The translations under genes were made by a program, and so were the position numbers. From an uncultured Modestobacter sp. (GTDB lineage: Bacteria; Actinomycetota; Actinomycetes; Mycobacteriales; Geodermatophilaceae): a DNA stretch of 64,000 bases. Every line of letters begins with the position of its first letter. Positions within the stretch are counted from its first letter, which is position 1. Under the pieces are notes generated by a model. That model was given only the letters and a program-made list of their open reading frames with translations, was not told the origin of the DNA and made no database searches. Positions 16,653 through 25,007 of this stretch are shown here, in pieces. The stretch is from contig NZ_CANKUD010000004.1 in the NCBI RefSeq assembly GCF_947486615.1, positions 248,001 through 312,000 on the forward strand, in the 5' to 3' direction.

Positions 16653-17869
16653 ACGTCGACGACGTCGTCCTCCCCACCGGGCTGCGGGTCCAGGTGGTGC
16701 GGCGTCCGTCCGTGCCGGTGGTCCGGGCCCGTCTGCAGCTGCCCCGGTGCAGCCGGACCCCGATCGACACCGCGGCGACGGAGCTGCTGGCGGCCGAGGT
16801 CGCCGTCGCCCGCACGCCCTGCGCTCGCCGGGTCCGGCGGGCCGGCGGGCAGGTCGTGGCCTGGGTGACCGCCGAACGGCTCAGCGTCGACGGCCACGCG
16901 CCGGCGCACGCGCTGACCGACCTGCTGGCCCGGGTCGCGGAGGTGGCCCGGCCGGGGACGGCGCCGAGCGGGCTCGGCCAGGTGCGCGACGAGCTCGCCC
17001 GCCGGCTCGCCCGCGCTCCGCGTGACCCGAGCGCCGCAGCCGCGGACGCCCTGAACCGACTGAGGTTCGACGACCACCCCGCGCTGCGGCCTCCCGACGC
17101 CGGTGCGCTGGCCCGCCTCCGGCCCGGCGATGTCGAGGCGGCGGCCCGGGGGCTGCTCCGGCCGGGGGGTGCGGTCCTGGTCGTCGTCGGCGACCTGGAC
17201 CCGGCCGAGGCCGTGGAGCGGGTCCGTGCCGCGTTCGGGGACTGGCGTGCCGACGGTCCCGCGCAGCAGCTCGCGCTGCCCCCGGCGAGGGAGTCCGAGC
17301 AGGGGCTGCACCTGGTGGGGGAGGACTCGGCGCTGCTGCGGCTGGTCACCGGTGCGCCCGGTCGTGACGATCCGGCGGAGGGCGCGTTCCAGCTGGCCAC
17401 CCTGGTGCTCGGTGGCTTCTTCAGCTCCCGGCTGGTGCGCAGGCTGCGCCACCGGTCCGGGATGGCCTACTCGGTGCACGCCGGACCCGACGCCCTGGCC
17501 GCGACGCGCAGCGTCACCCTGGACGTCCGGGTGCGCGCCGCGGACGTGCCCGCGGCCATGCGGGCCGTCCGCGATGAGCTGTCCCGCTTCGCCGCGGGCG
17601 GCCCGGCGCCCACGGAGCTCGCCGCCGCCCGCCGCTACGCCCTGGGCCAGTTCGCGGCCGCGGGTGCCACCCAGGCCGCACTGGTGGAGGGCCTGGCGGT
17701 GCTGGCCACCCAGCAGCTGGACACCGGCTGGCCCGACCGGCACGCCGAGCGTCTCGAGACCGCGACGGCGGATCAGGTGGCCGCGGCCGCACACCGGATC
17801 GGGACAGCGACCTGGAGTCACGCCCTGGTCGGTGGGCGACCGGGCAGCCACGTGGAGGGGGCAGCATGA
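16649..17869 (+). CDS. M16 peptidase-like protein, non-catalytic subunit
   Basis: This is a 406-residue protein beginning at GTG 16649 (GTGA overlap). The HxxEH zinc motif is absent from the N-terminal domain (PIDTAATELLAAEVAVAR occupies that place). The C-terminal domain keeps LRHRSGMAYSVHAGPDALA, the Arg/Tyr pair that binds substrate in M16B beta subunits, and GGFFSSRLVRRLR. It should heterodimerise with the 15372 gene product to form the leader-peptide protease. Confidence 0.8.
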   Translation: MNVDDVVLPTGLRVQVVRRPSVPVVRARLQLPRCSRTPIDTAATELLAAEVAVARTPCARRVRRAGGQVVAWVTAERLSVDGHAPAHALTDLLARVAEVARPGTAPSGLGQVRDELARRLARAPRDPSAAAADALNRLRFDDHPALRPPDAGALARLRPGDVEAAARGLLRPGGAVLVVVGDLDPAEAVERVRAAFGDWRADGPAQQLALPPARESEQGLHLVGEDSALLRLVTGAPGRDDPAEGAFQLATLVLGGFFSSRLVRRLRHRSGMAYSVHAGPDALAATRSVTLDVRVRAADVPAAMRAVRDELSRFAAGGPAPTELAAARRYALGQFAAAGATQAALVEGLAVLATQQLDTGWPDRHAERLETATADQVAAAAHRIGTATWSHALVGGRPGSHVEGAA

Positions 17870-18600
17870 TCAAGCTCGAGGGCGACTACGGGACGACGCA
17901 CCGGGGGATCTACGACGTCCTCTACCCGCACGGCCCCGACGTCGAGGACGCGGCCGACGCCATCGCGGCGATGTGCCCGCCGGACGGGCGGGTGCTGGAG
18001 CTCGGCATCGGCCACGGGAGGCTGGCCATCCCGCTGGCCGAACGAGGTGTGCGGGTGCACGGCCTGGACGCCTCACCGGCGATGCTGGCGTGGCTGCGCG
18101 AGCGGGACCCCGACGGGCGCATCACCACCGAGCTGGGTGACTTCACCACGACGGTGGCTGGTGAGGGGTTCGCCGTCGTCGCCATCGTGATGAACACCCT
18201 GTTCGCGGTGTCGTCGGCGGACGGGCAGATCGAGTGCCTGCGGCGGATGGCCGAGCAGGTCGACGAGGGGGGAGTGGTGCTCGTCGAGGCCTTCGACCCC
18301 ACGCCGTACCACGGTCAGGTCGGGGCGACCAACGACCTGGTGCACCTGCCGGACGGGATCCTGGTGAACACGACGCAGATCGACCCGGCGCGTCAGTTGA
18401 TGCTGGTCATCCGGACCCTGATGGACGACAACGGGATGGCCAAGGCCCGTGAGCTGGTGCGGTACACCTGGCCCTCGGAGCTGGACCTGATGGCCCGCAT
18501 GGCCGGGCTGGAGCTCGTCTCGCGCAGCGCGGGCTGGTCGGGGGAGCCGTTCACGGTGGGCTGCCCCCGACACGTCACGACCTATCGCCGAGTGCGCTGA
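17866..18600 (+). CDS. SAM-dependent methyltransferase (LxmM-like, N-terminal methylation candidate)
   Basis: This is a 244-residue class I methyltransferase. SAM-binding motif I is VLELGIGHGRLAIPLAERG near residue 43, motif II VHGLDASPAMLAWL, and motif III GEGFAVVAIVMNTLFAV. It is the last gene of the coupled operon (ATGA overlap). Lexapeptide and cacaoidin carry N,N-dimethylated N-termini, so the likely substrate is the amine freed by leader removal (Ser36-derived lanthionine). The first 15 residues (KLEGDYGTTHRGIYDVLY) may help bind substrate. Confidence 0.8.
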   Translation: MIKLEGDYGTTHRGIYDVLYPHGPDVEDAADAIAAMCPPDGRVLELGIGHGRLAIPLAERGVRVHGLDASPAMLAWLRERDPDGRITTELGDFTTTVAGEGFAVVAIVMNTLFAVSSADGQIECLRRMAEQVDEGGVVLVEAFDPTPYHGQVGATNDLVHLPDGILVNTTQIDPARQLMLVIRTLMDDNGMAKARELVRYTWPSELDLMARMAGLELVSRSAGWSGEPFTVGCPRHVTTYRRVR

Positions 18601-18623
18601 GCGGCGCGCGGGGGACCGTGCGG

Positions 18624-19079
18624 TCAGTCGTCGTCCGGGTCCTCCGCCGTCCAGGCGCAGAGGAACGACGGCACGCACGCCGCGCCGACGACCAGGCTCA
18701 GCATCAGGGACCCTCCCCGGGCGAGCAGCTCCGGATCTCCCTGCACGGCGAGGAGGTAGACCGCGCCGGCGAAGCCGGCCGCCAGGGCACACACGTACCC
18801 GACCCGGCTGAGTCGCCAGCGGATCTCGTTCTCCAGCTCGTCCAGTCGCTCAGGGGTCCCGTTGGCGACGTCACCCGTGGCGATCCGGGCACCCGCCCAC
18901 AGCACGGCGACCGCGACCAGCGACAGCAGCCAGGCCCAGTTGCCCTCCGCGTTGTCGGTGAGGGCAGCCAGGCCCACGAGCAGGAGCCAGCAGAGGGCGG
19001 CGAGCACGGTCAGGGCACGCCGTGCGGGGCGGGAGCGCCACCAGGTCACCGTGGACACAGCCGGGTGCGTCTCGCTCAT
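18624..19079 (-). CDS. Four-helix membrane protein next to an XRE regulator
   Basis: This 151-residue protein starts at MSETHPAVSTVTWW (ATG 19079). It has four predicted membrane helices in two pairs: ALTVLAALCWLLLVGLAAL and WLLSLVAVAVLWAGARIA, a charged loop ERLDELENEIRWRLSR, then VCALAAGFAGAVYLLAV and SLMLSLVVGAACVPSFLC. No family was named. The gene lies 40 bases downstream of a small XRE regulator in the same direction, a common pairing. It is convergent with the RiPP operon, 23 bases away. Confidence 0.7.
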   Translation of the reverse strand: MSETHPAVSTVTWWRSRPARRALTVLAALCWLLLVGLAALTDNAEGNWAWLLSLVAVAVLWAGARIATGDVANGTPERLDELENEIRWRLSRVGYVCALAAGFAGAVYLLAVQGDPELLARGGSLMLSLVVGAACVPSFLCAWTAEDPDDD

Positions 19080-19119
19080 CGTCGTCCCCCCCGGCCACGC
19101 AGGAGCTGCATCATCCCGG

Positions 19120-19410
19120 TCACGACTCCGTCCTCTGCGACTCGTCGGTGCGCCGCTCGTAGACCGATGCGGACATCGGCGCGAACGGCTCCCGGCTGAA
19201 CATGGCCTCCACCGGCAGCCCGAACACCGCACAGATCCGGAAGGCGAGGTCGAGGCTCGGGTAGTGGTCCCCCCGCTCGAGGGCGCCGATCGTCTGCGGG
19301 TTGACCTCGACCTTCTCCGCGAGCTCTGCCCGGGACATGTTGTACTCCGCCCGCAGCACGCGGAGGCGGTTGTACATCGGCAGCTCGCGCCCCCGTCGGA
19401 CCGGACTCAT
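19120..19410 (-). CDS. XRE-family HTH regulator
   Basis: This is a 96-residue DNA-binding protein. Its HTH is at about residues 13-66: NRLRVLRAEYNMSRAELAEKVEVNPQTIGALERGDHYPSLDLA, followed by FRICAVFGLPVEAMF, the usual compact XRE layout of YozG-like regulators. The ATG at 19410 was chosen because of a GAGAGGA site; an internal ATG at 19377 is possible. It probably controls its membrane-protein partner and could act on the nearby RiPP promoters. The latter is speculative. Confidence 0.8.
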   Translation of the reverse strand: MSPVRRGRELPMYNRLRVLRAEYNMSRAELAEKVEVNPQTIGALERGDHYPSLDLAFRICAVFGLPVEAMFSREPFAPMSASVYERRTDESQRTES

Positions 19411-19495
19411 CCCGGCATCCTCTCACCGCTGGTCGGCGTGTCCGTGACACCGTCACCTCCCGGCTCGCCTCGCACGCCCGCGTCCTCCCGCACAC

Positions 19496-20272
19496 CTACA
19501 GCCAGCCGCGCGCCACGGCCTGCACCCCGGCCTGGAACCGGCTCTGGATGCCGAGGGAGTCCATCACCTCGGCGACGTACCGGCGGTAGGTCCGCACCGA
19601 GACCGCCATCTCCTTCGCGGCGGTCTCGTCGGTGACGCCCCGGTTCATCAGCTCCAGCACCTGGCGGTGGCGGCGCGGGCAGGGGGTGGACTCGTCGGCT
19701 CGCACGTCGCCGAAGCTGCGGGACCGCTGCCACAGGCTGCTGAACAGTCCGCACAGCTCGGCGATGACGCGGCACTCACGCACCACGACCACCTCCGACG
19801 TCTCGAGCCGGGGGTCGCTCCCGAGCAGCGCCACGCGCCGGTCGATGACGGCCAGCCAGTGCGGCACCCGGGTGATCACGCCGACCCGGGCCCCCGCGTC
19901 GAGGCGCAGCCTGACCTCCGCCGCCGTCTCGGGGTCGGCGGCCCAGCCGGGTTCGCAGAGGACGCGGGTGGTCACGCTCCGCCGCAGCAGTTCCAGGTGC
20001 TGGGACCGGGTCCGCTGCATGGCAGCGGCTCCCCGGCCGTCGTCGGGGAACATGCCGATGACCTCGCGGTCGGCGGCCCCGGCGAGCTCGTCGAACAACT
20101 CGGGTGCCTCCCGGGGCGGCCGCGGGCGGTGTCCCTCCGAGGGGGCGACGACCTCGTCGACGAAGGACTCCAGGAACGACCTGCTCCCCGCGGGGGACCC
20201 GGTGTCCGGCGGGCGACGCCCCGACGGGCGAGGTGTCCTGGTGCTGCGCTGTTCGAGTCGCCCGTTCCCCAC
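19496..20272 (-). CDS. LuxR-type regulator with TrmB-like sensor region
   Basis: The protein has a central region (RSVTTRVLCEPGWAADP, ARVGVITRVPHWLAVIDRRVALLGSD) resembling the phospholipase-D-like sensor part of TrmB regulators. A C-terminal LuxR HTH follows (CPRRHRQVLELMNRGVTDETAAKEMAVSVRTYRRYVAEVMDSLG). I chose GTG 20272, which has an AGGGGG site and gives 258 residues. The frame stays open to 20497, but that extension is low-complexity. Related LuxR proteins often sit by RiPP clusters, so it is a candidate regulator of the 3.9-18.6 kb cluster. The AT-rich region upstream at 20490-20560 may hold its own control sites. Confidence 0.7.
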   Translation of the reverse strand: MGNGRLEQRSTRTPRPSGRRPPDTGSPAGSRSFLESFVDEVVAPSEGHRPRPPREAPELFDELAGAADREVIGMFPDDGRGAAAMQRTRSQHLELLRRSVTTRVLCEPGWAADPETAAEVRLRLDAGARVGVITRVPHWLAVIDRRVALLGSDPRLETSEVVVVRECRVIAELCGLFSSLWQRSRSFGDVRADESTPCPRRHRQVLELMNRGVTDETAAKEMAVSVRTYRRYVAEVMDSLGIQSRFQAGVQAVARGWL

Positions 20273-20728
20273 GCCTGACCCCCTGCTCGGGACACTCCCA
20301 GGTGCCCGTGGCGGAGCCGCTCGCCGGCTCCACACGTCCTGATCGCCCGTGGAGCAGGCGTGCCCCTGGGCGGGCCGGACCCGGGTGCACCGGTCACTGC
20401 CGGTCCTCGGCGTGGTCGCTCGAGAACCGACGTGACGCGGCCGACCGGCCCCGGGCATGACCCGACCGTAGTCCGGGATCTGCTGTGCAAGCAACACTTG
20501 TTGACGTACTGGTCCAACAGGTCAATAGGTAGAAGCAACAGTGCACCAAGACTGTGCAATCCCGTTTCGGGCGGGCTGCGGGCTGCGGGATGACGCCCCG
20601 ACCGCCCCGGCCGGCCGGAGGAGCGGCAGCCTGCTGTACCCGAGGTCGGCAGCCGAGGGGATCGGCGCGAGGCCGCCGCGTGCCCAGGATCAGGAGTGAC
20701 TCGACGAGCCACGACCTGAGGAGCCCCC
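20273..20728. promoter_or_regulatory. Intergenic control region with repeated CAACA and facing TTGAC boxes
   Basis: No convincing gene lies in these 456 bases. The part from about 20480 to 20560 is much AT-richer than the rest. It contains CAACA at 20492, 20515 and 20536 (steps of 23 and 21, about two helical turns), and an inverted repeat CAACA-CT-TGTTG at 20492-20503. TTGAC (20501) and GTCAA (20521) could be -35 boxes facing each other. The 10-mer AAGACTGTGC at 20548-20557 also occurs at promoter P2 (10544-10553). It probably controls the LuxR gene, the rightward transporter operon, or both. Confidence 0.45.
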
Positions 20729-20968
20729 GTGCCCGATCCCTACGCCCTGCGCAACGACCCCACGACCGGCGCCCCCGCCCCCAGTGAGCCGACGGCACAC
20801 CGCGCCGATCCGGTGCGCGCGCTGCTCTGGGCGCTGCTGGTGCTCAGCGTCGCCGCCAACACGATCACCTCCTTCGGCGTCGTGCCGCTGGCGGTCAGCA
20901 TCGGTCTCGGCGTGGTCACCGCCGCCACCGGCATCACGCTGATCAGCCTGCACGTCCGCGGCCGATGA
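20729..20968 (+). CDS. Small membrane protein heading an ABC operon
   Basis: This is a 79-residue protein starting at GTG 20729 behind a GAGGAG site. A hydrophilic N-terminus is followed by two hydrophobic stretches (ALLWALLVLSVAANTITSF and LAVSIGLGVVTAATGITLISL). No family was recognised. It overlaps the next gene by 4 bases, so it is co-translated with a MacB-type ATPase and may be an accessory membrane subunit. Confidence 0.65.
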   Translation: MPDPYALRNDPTTGAPAPSEPTAHRADPVRALLWALLVLSVAANTITSFGVVPLAVSIGLGVVTAATGITLISLHVRGR

Positions 20969-21714
20969 GCACCACGCTCGCGCCGGCGGCCACCGACACC
21001 GCCGCCGTCGCGCTCCGGCACGTCACCAAGACCCACGCGAACAGCGTCCGGGCCCTGGACGACGTCAGCCTGGAGGTGCCGCCCGGCACCTTCCTCGCCG
21101 TCATGGGGCCGTCGGGCTCGGGCAAGAGCACGCTGCTGCACTGCGCCGCCGGGCTGGACACACCCACCAGCGGCGAGGTGCTGCTGGCCGGCACCGAGAT
21201 CGGCCGGCTCGACGAGACCCGCCGCACCGAGCTGCGCCGCGACCGGATCGGCTTCGTCTTCCAGGCCTACAACCTGCTGCCCGCACTCACCGTCGCCGAC
21301 AACATCACCCTGCCGCTGCGCCTGGCCGGCCGGTCGCTGGACGCCGACTGGGTGCAGCACCTCGTCGAGCGGGTCGGGCTCACCGGCCGGCTCGGGCACC
21401 GCCCGGCCGAGCTCTCCGGCGGCCAGCAGCAGCGCGCGGCGATCGCCCGGGCGCTGGTCGCCCGGCCCGCCGTCGTCTTCGCCGACGAGCCCACCGGCGC
21501 CCTGGACCTGCACAGCGCCGCCGAGGTGCTCGACCTGCTGCGCGAGCTGGTCGACGAGCTGGGGCAGACGGTCGTGATGGTCACCCACGACCCGGCCGCG
21601 GCCGCCCGCGCGCACCGCGCCGTGGTGATGGCCGACGGCCGGGTGGTCGACACCCTCGAGCGGCCCGCCGCGGCCGACCTCGCCGCCCGCCTCGTCGCGC
21701 TGCGGGAGGGCTGA
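20965..21714 (+). CDS. ABC transporter ATPase (LolD/MacB type)
   Basis: This is a 249-residue ATPase with Walker A GPSGSGKSTLLHCAAGLD, Q-loop FVFQAYNLLPALT, signature ELSGGQQQRAAIARAL, Walker B VVFADEPTGALD and the switch VTHDPAAAARAHR. The LDxPTSGEVLLAGTEI and QAYNLLP features are typical of ATPases serving FtsX-like permeases (LolCDE/MacB/BceA). Such systems export drugs, peptides or lipoproteins, or couple to cell-wall events. It is followed after 3 bases by its permease. Confidence 0.9.
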   Translation: MSTTLAPAATDTAAVALRHVTKTHANSVRALDDVSLEVPPGTFLAVMGPSGSGKSTLLHCAAGLDTPTSGEVLLAGTEIGRLDETRRTELRRDRIGFVFQAYNLLPALTVADNITLPLRLAGRSLDADWVQHLVERVGLTGRLGHRPAELSGGQQQRAAIARALVARPAVVFADEPTGALDLHSAAEVLDLLRELVDELGQTVVMVTHDPAAAARAHRAVVMADGRVVDTLERPAAADLAARLVALREG

Positions 21715-21717
21715 GCC

Positions 21718-24204
21718 GTGCTCTCCCTCGCCGTCGCGATGGCCCGCCGCCGGCTGACCGCGCTGATCGCCGTGCTGTGCGCGGTGCTCGGTGGCGCGGC
21801 CATCGTCACCGGCACCGGCGTGCTGGCCGAGTCCGGGCTGCGCTCGCACCTGCCGGCCGGCCGGCTGGCCGGCGCCGACGTGCTGGTCTCCGCCGACCAG
21901 ACGGTGCGCCCCAGCGGTGACCTGCCGGTCGCCCTGCCCGAGCGCGCGCCCGTGCCGGCCGGCCTGGTCGGCGAGCTCACCCAGTTGCCCGGCGTGGACG
22001 CCGCGGTCGCCGACGTCAGCTTCCCGGCCGCGCTGGTCACCGACGGCGGGGACGTCGTCGAGACCGCCGACCCGCGCACCGCCGGGCACGGCTGGTCCTC
22101 CACCGGGCTGCTCGCCGACCGGCAGGTGCGCGGCACCCCACCGCAGGCCCCCGGCGAGGTCGCCGTCGACGCCGCGCTGGCCGAGGCCGCCGGGCTGCTC
22201 CCCGGGGACGACGTGCAAGTGGTCGTCGCCGGCGAACCCGGCGTGCACCGGGTCACCGCCGTGGTCGGCACGCCGGGCGCGGGCATCCTGCTCGCCGACG
22301 ACGTCGCCGCGGACGTGCACGGCTCCGTCGACCTGATCGGGCTGCGGGTCAGCACCGACCCGGACGCTGTCGCCGAGGCCGCCCGCCCGCTGCTGCCCGC
22401 CGGGGTGGTCGTCAGCACCGGCGACGACCGCGGCGACGTGGCGCTGCCCGGGGCGACCGCCGCCCGGTCGATGCTGGTCGTGCTCGCCGGCTCGCTGGCC
22501 GGGGTGCCGCTGCTCGTCGTCGGCTTCCTGATCGCCGGGGCGCTGTCGGTCTCCATCGGCGGCCAGCGCCGCGAGCTCGCCCTGCTGCGCGCGGTCGGCA
22601 CCACCCCGCGGCAGCTGCGCCGGCTGGTCGCCGCCCAGGCCAGCGTGGTCGCCGCGGTCGCGCTGGTGCCCGGCATCGCGCTGGGCTACCTGCTGGCCGG
22701 GCAGTTCCGCCGGCTGCTGGTGCACATCGGGATGCTGCCCGACGCCCTGCCGCTGAGCATCGGCCCGCTGCCGGCGCTGGCCGCCGCCGTCCTGCTGCTC
22801 CTGGTCGTGCAGGTCGCCGCCCGCTCGGCCGCCTGGCGCACCTCGCGGGAGCCGGTCACCAGCGTGCTGGGCGAGGCCCGGACCGGGCCCCGCACGCCGT
22901 CCCGCGGGCGGTACCGCGCCGGGTTGCTGCTGCTGGTCGCCGCCGTCCCGCTGTCGGTGCCGCCGCTGCTGCTGCCCTCGGCGATCGGCGCCGCGGGCAC
23001 CTCGCTGGCCGGCATCGTCGCCGCGATCGGCCTCGCCCTGGCCGGCCCGACGCTGCTCCGCCGGGTCAGCGGCCGGCTGGCCGCCCGGCTGCCGGCCCGC
23101 GTCTCGGCGCCGTCCTGGCTGGCGGTGGCCAACCTGCACGGCTACGCGCTGCGCTCGGCCGGGGCGATCACCACCCTGGCGATGGCCCTGGTGTTCGTGC
23201 TCACCTACGCCTACGCGCAGACGACGGTCGCCGACGCGACGGCGGAGCAGACCCGGGCCGGCACGCTCGCCGACGTCACGATCACCGCCGACGGGCTCGG
23301 TGGCGTGCCGGCCGGCCTGCTCGACGAGGTGCGGGCCACCCCCGGCGTGCAGGCCGTCGCACCGATCGGCTCGACCACCGTGCTGTGGTCGGAGCGGGTG
23401 CTGGGGGAGGAGGAGGTCACCGCCGAGCCGGCCCTGGTGCTCACCCCGGCCGCCGCCGACGTCCTCGACCCGGGCGTCACCGACGGCGACCTGGCCGACC
23501 TGTCCGGGGCCACCGTCGCCGTCGCCCGGGACGTGCCGGTCGGCAGCTCCGTGCAGCTGGTGCTCGGGGACGGCGCGCAGGTCGAGGCCCGGGTGGTGGC
23601 GCGCTACGACCGCGGCCTGGGCTTCGGGTCGGTGGCCCTCTCCGCCGACCTGGCCGCCGGGCACACCACCACCGGCCTCGCCCAGCGGCTGCTGGTGCGC
23701 ACCGACGGCAGCGCCGCCGCCGGCCGGGCGCTGGGCGACCTGGTCGCCGACCGGCCCGGGGTGACCGTGTCCGGCGACGGCCCGCTCGGCGACCGCCCCG
23801 CCGCACCGCCGGAGACGTGGGTGAACCTCGCCGTCCTCGGGGTGCTGCTGGGCTACCTGCTGCTGGGCATCGCCAACGCCCTGGTCGCGGCCACCGCGCA
23901 GCGGCGCGAGGAGATCGCCACGCTGCGGCTGACCGGCACCACCCCGCGCCAGGTGCGCACCATGATGCGGCGGGAGGCCGGCCTGGTGTCCGCCGCCGCG
24001 ATCGTCGCCGGGGTGCTGGTCTCGGCGCTGCCGCTGGCCCTGCTGGGCATCGGCTTCCAGGACCGGCCGTGGCCCTCGGGCCCGCTGTGGCTGCTGCCGG
24101 TGGCCGCGCTGGTGGTCACCGGGATCGCGTACGCGGCGATCGAGCTGCCCACCCGGGCGGCGCTGCGGGTGCCACCGGCGGAGGCGCTGATCCGGGCCAC
24201 CTGA
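21718..24204 (+). CDS. FtsX-like ABC permease
   Basis: This is an 828-residue permease starting at GTG 21718. It has an N-terminal helix, a large extracellular domain, three helices with the FtsX core (LRAVGTTPRQLRRLVAAQASVV), a second internal repeat with a further extracellular domain, and a final FtsX core (LRLTGTTPRQVRTMMRREAGL). The duplicated core means one chain replaces two permease subunits, as in large actinobacterial MacB/BceB-like exporters. It works with the ATPase at 20965. The substrate is unknown; antimicrobial peptide resistance is possible. Confidence 0.88.
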   Translation: MLSLAVAMARRRLTALIAVLCAVLGGAAIVTGTGVLAESGLRSHLPAGRLAGADVLVSADQTVRPSGDLPVALPERAPVPAGLVGELTQLPGVDAAVADVSFPAALVTDGGDVVETADPRTAGHGWSSTGLLADRQVRGTPPQAPGEVAVDAALAEAAGLLPGDDVQVVVAGEPGVHRVTAVVGTPGAGILLADDVAADVHGSVDLIGLRVSTDPDAVAEAARPLLPAGVVVSTGDDRGDVALPGATAARSMLVVLAGSLAGVPLLVVGFLIAGALSVSIGGQRRELALLRAVGTTPRQLRRLVAAQASVVAAVALVPGIALGYLLAGQFRRLLVHIGMLPDALPLSIGPLPALAAAVLLLLVVQVAARSAAWRTSREPVTSVLGEARTGPRTPSRGRYRAGLLLLVAAVPLSVPPLLLPSAIGAAGTSLAGIVAAIGLALAGPTLLRRVSGRLAARLPARVSAPSWLAVANLHGYALRSAGAITTLAMALVFVLTYAYAQTTVADATAEQTRAGTLADVTITADGLGGVPAGLLDEVRATPGVQAVAPIGSTTVLWSERVLGEEEVTAEPALVLTPAAADVLDPGVTDGDLADLSGATVAVARDVPVGSSVQLVLGDGAQVEARVVARYDRGLGFGSVALSADLAAGHTTTGLAQRLLVRTDGSAAAGRALGDLVADRPGVTVSGDGPLGDRPAAPPETWVNLAVLGVLLGYLLLGIANALVAATAQRREEIATLRLTGTTPRQVRTMMRREAGLVSAAAIVAGVLVSALPLALLGIGFQDRPWPSGPLWLLPVAALVVTGIAYAAIELPTRAALRVPPAEALIRAT

Positions 24205-24243
24205 CCGGCACGGGGGCGTCGGGCCGCAACGCCCCCGTGCCGG
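24205..24243. terminator. Bidirectional hairpin terminator
   Basis: A perfect 15-bp stem (arms 24205-24219 and 24229-24243, starting CCGGCACGGGGGCGT) with a 9-base loop follows the permease stop directly. It lies between convergent genes and has no U-tract, as is usual in high-GC actinobacteria. Confidence 0.7.
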
Positions 24244-24275
24244 TGCTGCTCGCGGAAGCGGATGGTCGCGGGCGG

Positions 24276-24509
24276 TCACTGCCCGAGGTCGCGGTTCTGA
24301 CTGTGTTCGCTCAGCTGCAGGTCGTCGGCGTCCGCAGCGGGACCGGGGTGCGTGGCCGCGGTGCTGCGGGCCCAGCACAGCCGGCACAGGTGCGTGGGCT
24401 CCGGCGGCAGCAGCGGGCGCCCGCCCAGGGGGCGCACCTCCACCCAGCCGACGGCGTCGGCGGCATCAGCCACCTCCGCGCACTGGTCGCAGCGGTACTG
24501 CGCGGTCAT
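24276..24509 (-). CDS. Small zinc-ribbon-like protein (CxxC...CxxC)
   Basis: This 77-residue protein starts MTAQYRCDQC behind an AGGAGG site and contains CDQC at residues 7-10 and CRLC at about 45-48. The four cysteines probably hold a zinc. A proline-rich link (RPLLPPEPTHL) joins them and the tail is acidic. No specific family is recognised; small zinc-ribbon proteins may bind nucleic acid or partner proteins. It is the last of three small minus-strand genes. Confidence 0.65.
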   Translation of the reverse strand: MTAQYRCDQCAEVADAADAVGWVEVRPLGGRPLLPPEPTHLCRLCWARSTAATHPGPAADADDLQLSEHSQNRDLGQ

Positions 24510-24594
24510 GCGTCCGGGCCTCCTGGGGCGAGGAACACCGTCGGTCCTCGACGGCTCCCACCCTGCCCGCCGCGCGCCGCGGTCGCAGAACGGA

Positions 24595-24708
24595 TCAGGC
24601 CAGTGGCAGGCAGTCGCGCAGCTCCGCCTCGAACCACTCGGCGTCCAGCTCCTCGACCTCGTGCAGTTCCAGCTCGGCGAGCAGGGCGAAGGCGGTCTCG
24701 ATGTCCAT
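24595..24708 (-). CDS. Acidic 37-residue hypothetical protein
   Basis: A short frame from ATG 24708 to TGA 24595 begins MDIETAFALLAELELHEVEE and ends RDCLPLA. A GGAGAG site lies about 10 bases upstream. It is strongly acidic and probably a single amphipathic helix. It lies between two other small minus-strand genes with short gaps. Codon third positions are GC-rich. No function can be proposed. Confidence 0.45.
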   Translation of the reverse strand: MDIETAFALLAELELHEVEELDAEWFEAELRDCLPLA

Positions 24709-24770
24709 GGCCAGGACTCTCCGGCGGCTTCCGCGCGACCGGCTCCAGCCAACCGCAAGAGAACCGCAGA

Positions 24771-25007
24771 TCAGCCGCCGCGGTTGACCTCGGCCTGCAC
24801 CACGCCCAGCAGCGCCGTCCGCAGCGTCTGGTCGGCGTGGTCGCCGCGGGCAAGGGCCTCCTGGGCAGGGCCGGGGAGGCTGCCCACCTGGACGTCGTCC
24901 AGCCAGACGGTGTCCCCACCGACCTGCCGGCCGAGCTTGAGCGCGTCCCCCTCGCGCTGCACCTGGTACTCCTCGCCACCGAGCTCGATCGTCGTCGATT
25001 CGCTCAT
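24771..25007 (-). CDS. Hypothetical 78-residue protein
   Basis: The protein starts MSESTTIELGGEEYQVQREGD and contains WLDDVQVGSLPGPAQEALARGD. It looks like a small beta-rich domain followed by a helix (TLRTALLGVVQAEV). No family was recognised. It is first of the small minus-strand group 25007-24276 and diverges from the GGDEF-EAL gene, so the two may share the 168-base control region at 25008-25175. Confidence 0.55.
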   Translation of the reverse strand: MSESTTIELGGEEYQVQREGDALKLGRQVGGDTVWLDDVQVGSLPGPAQEALARGDHADQTLRTALLGVVQAEVNRGG

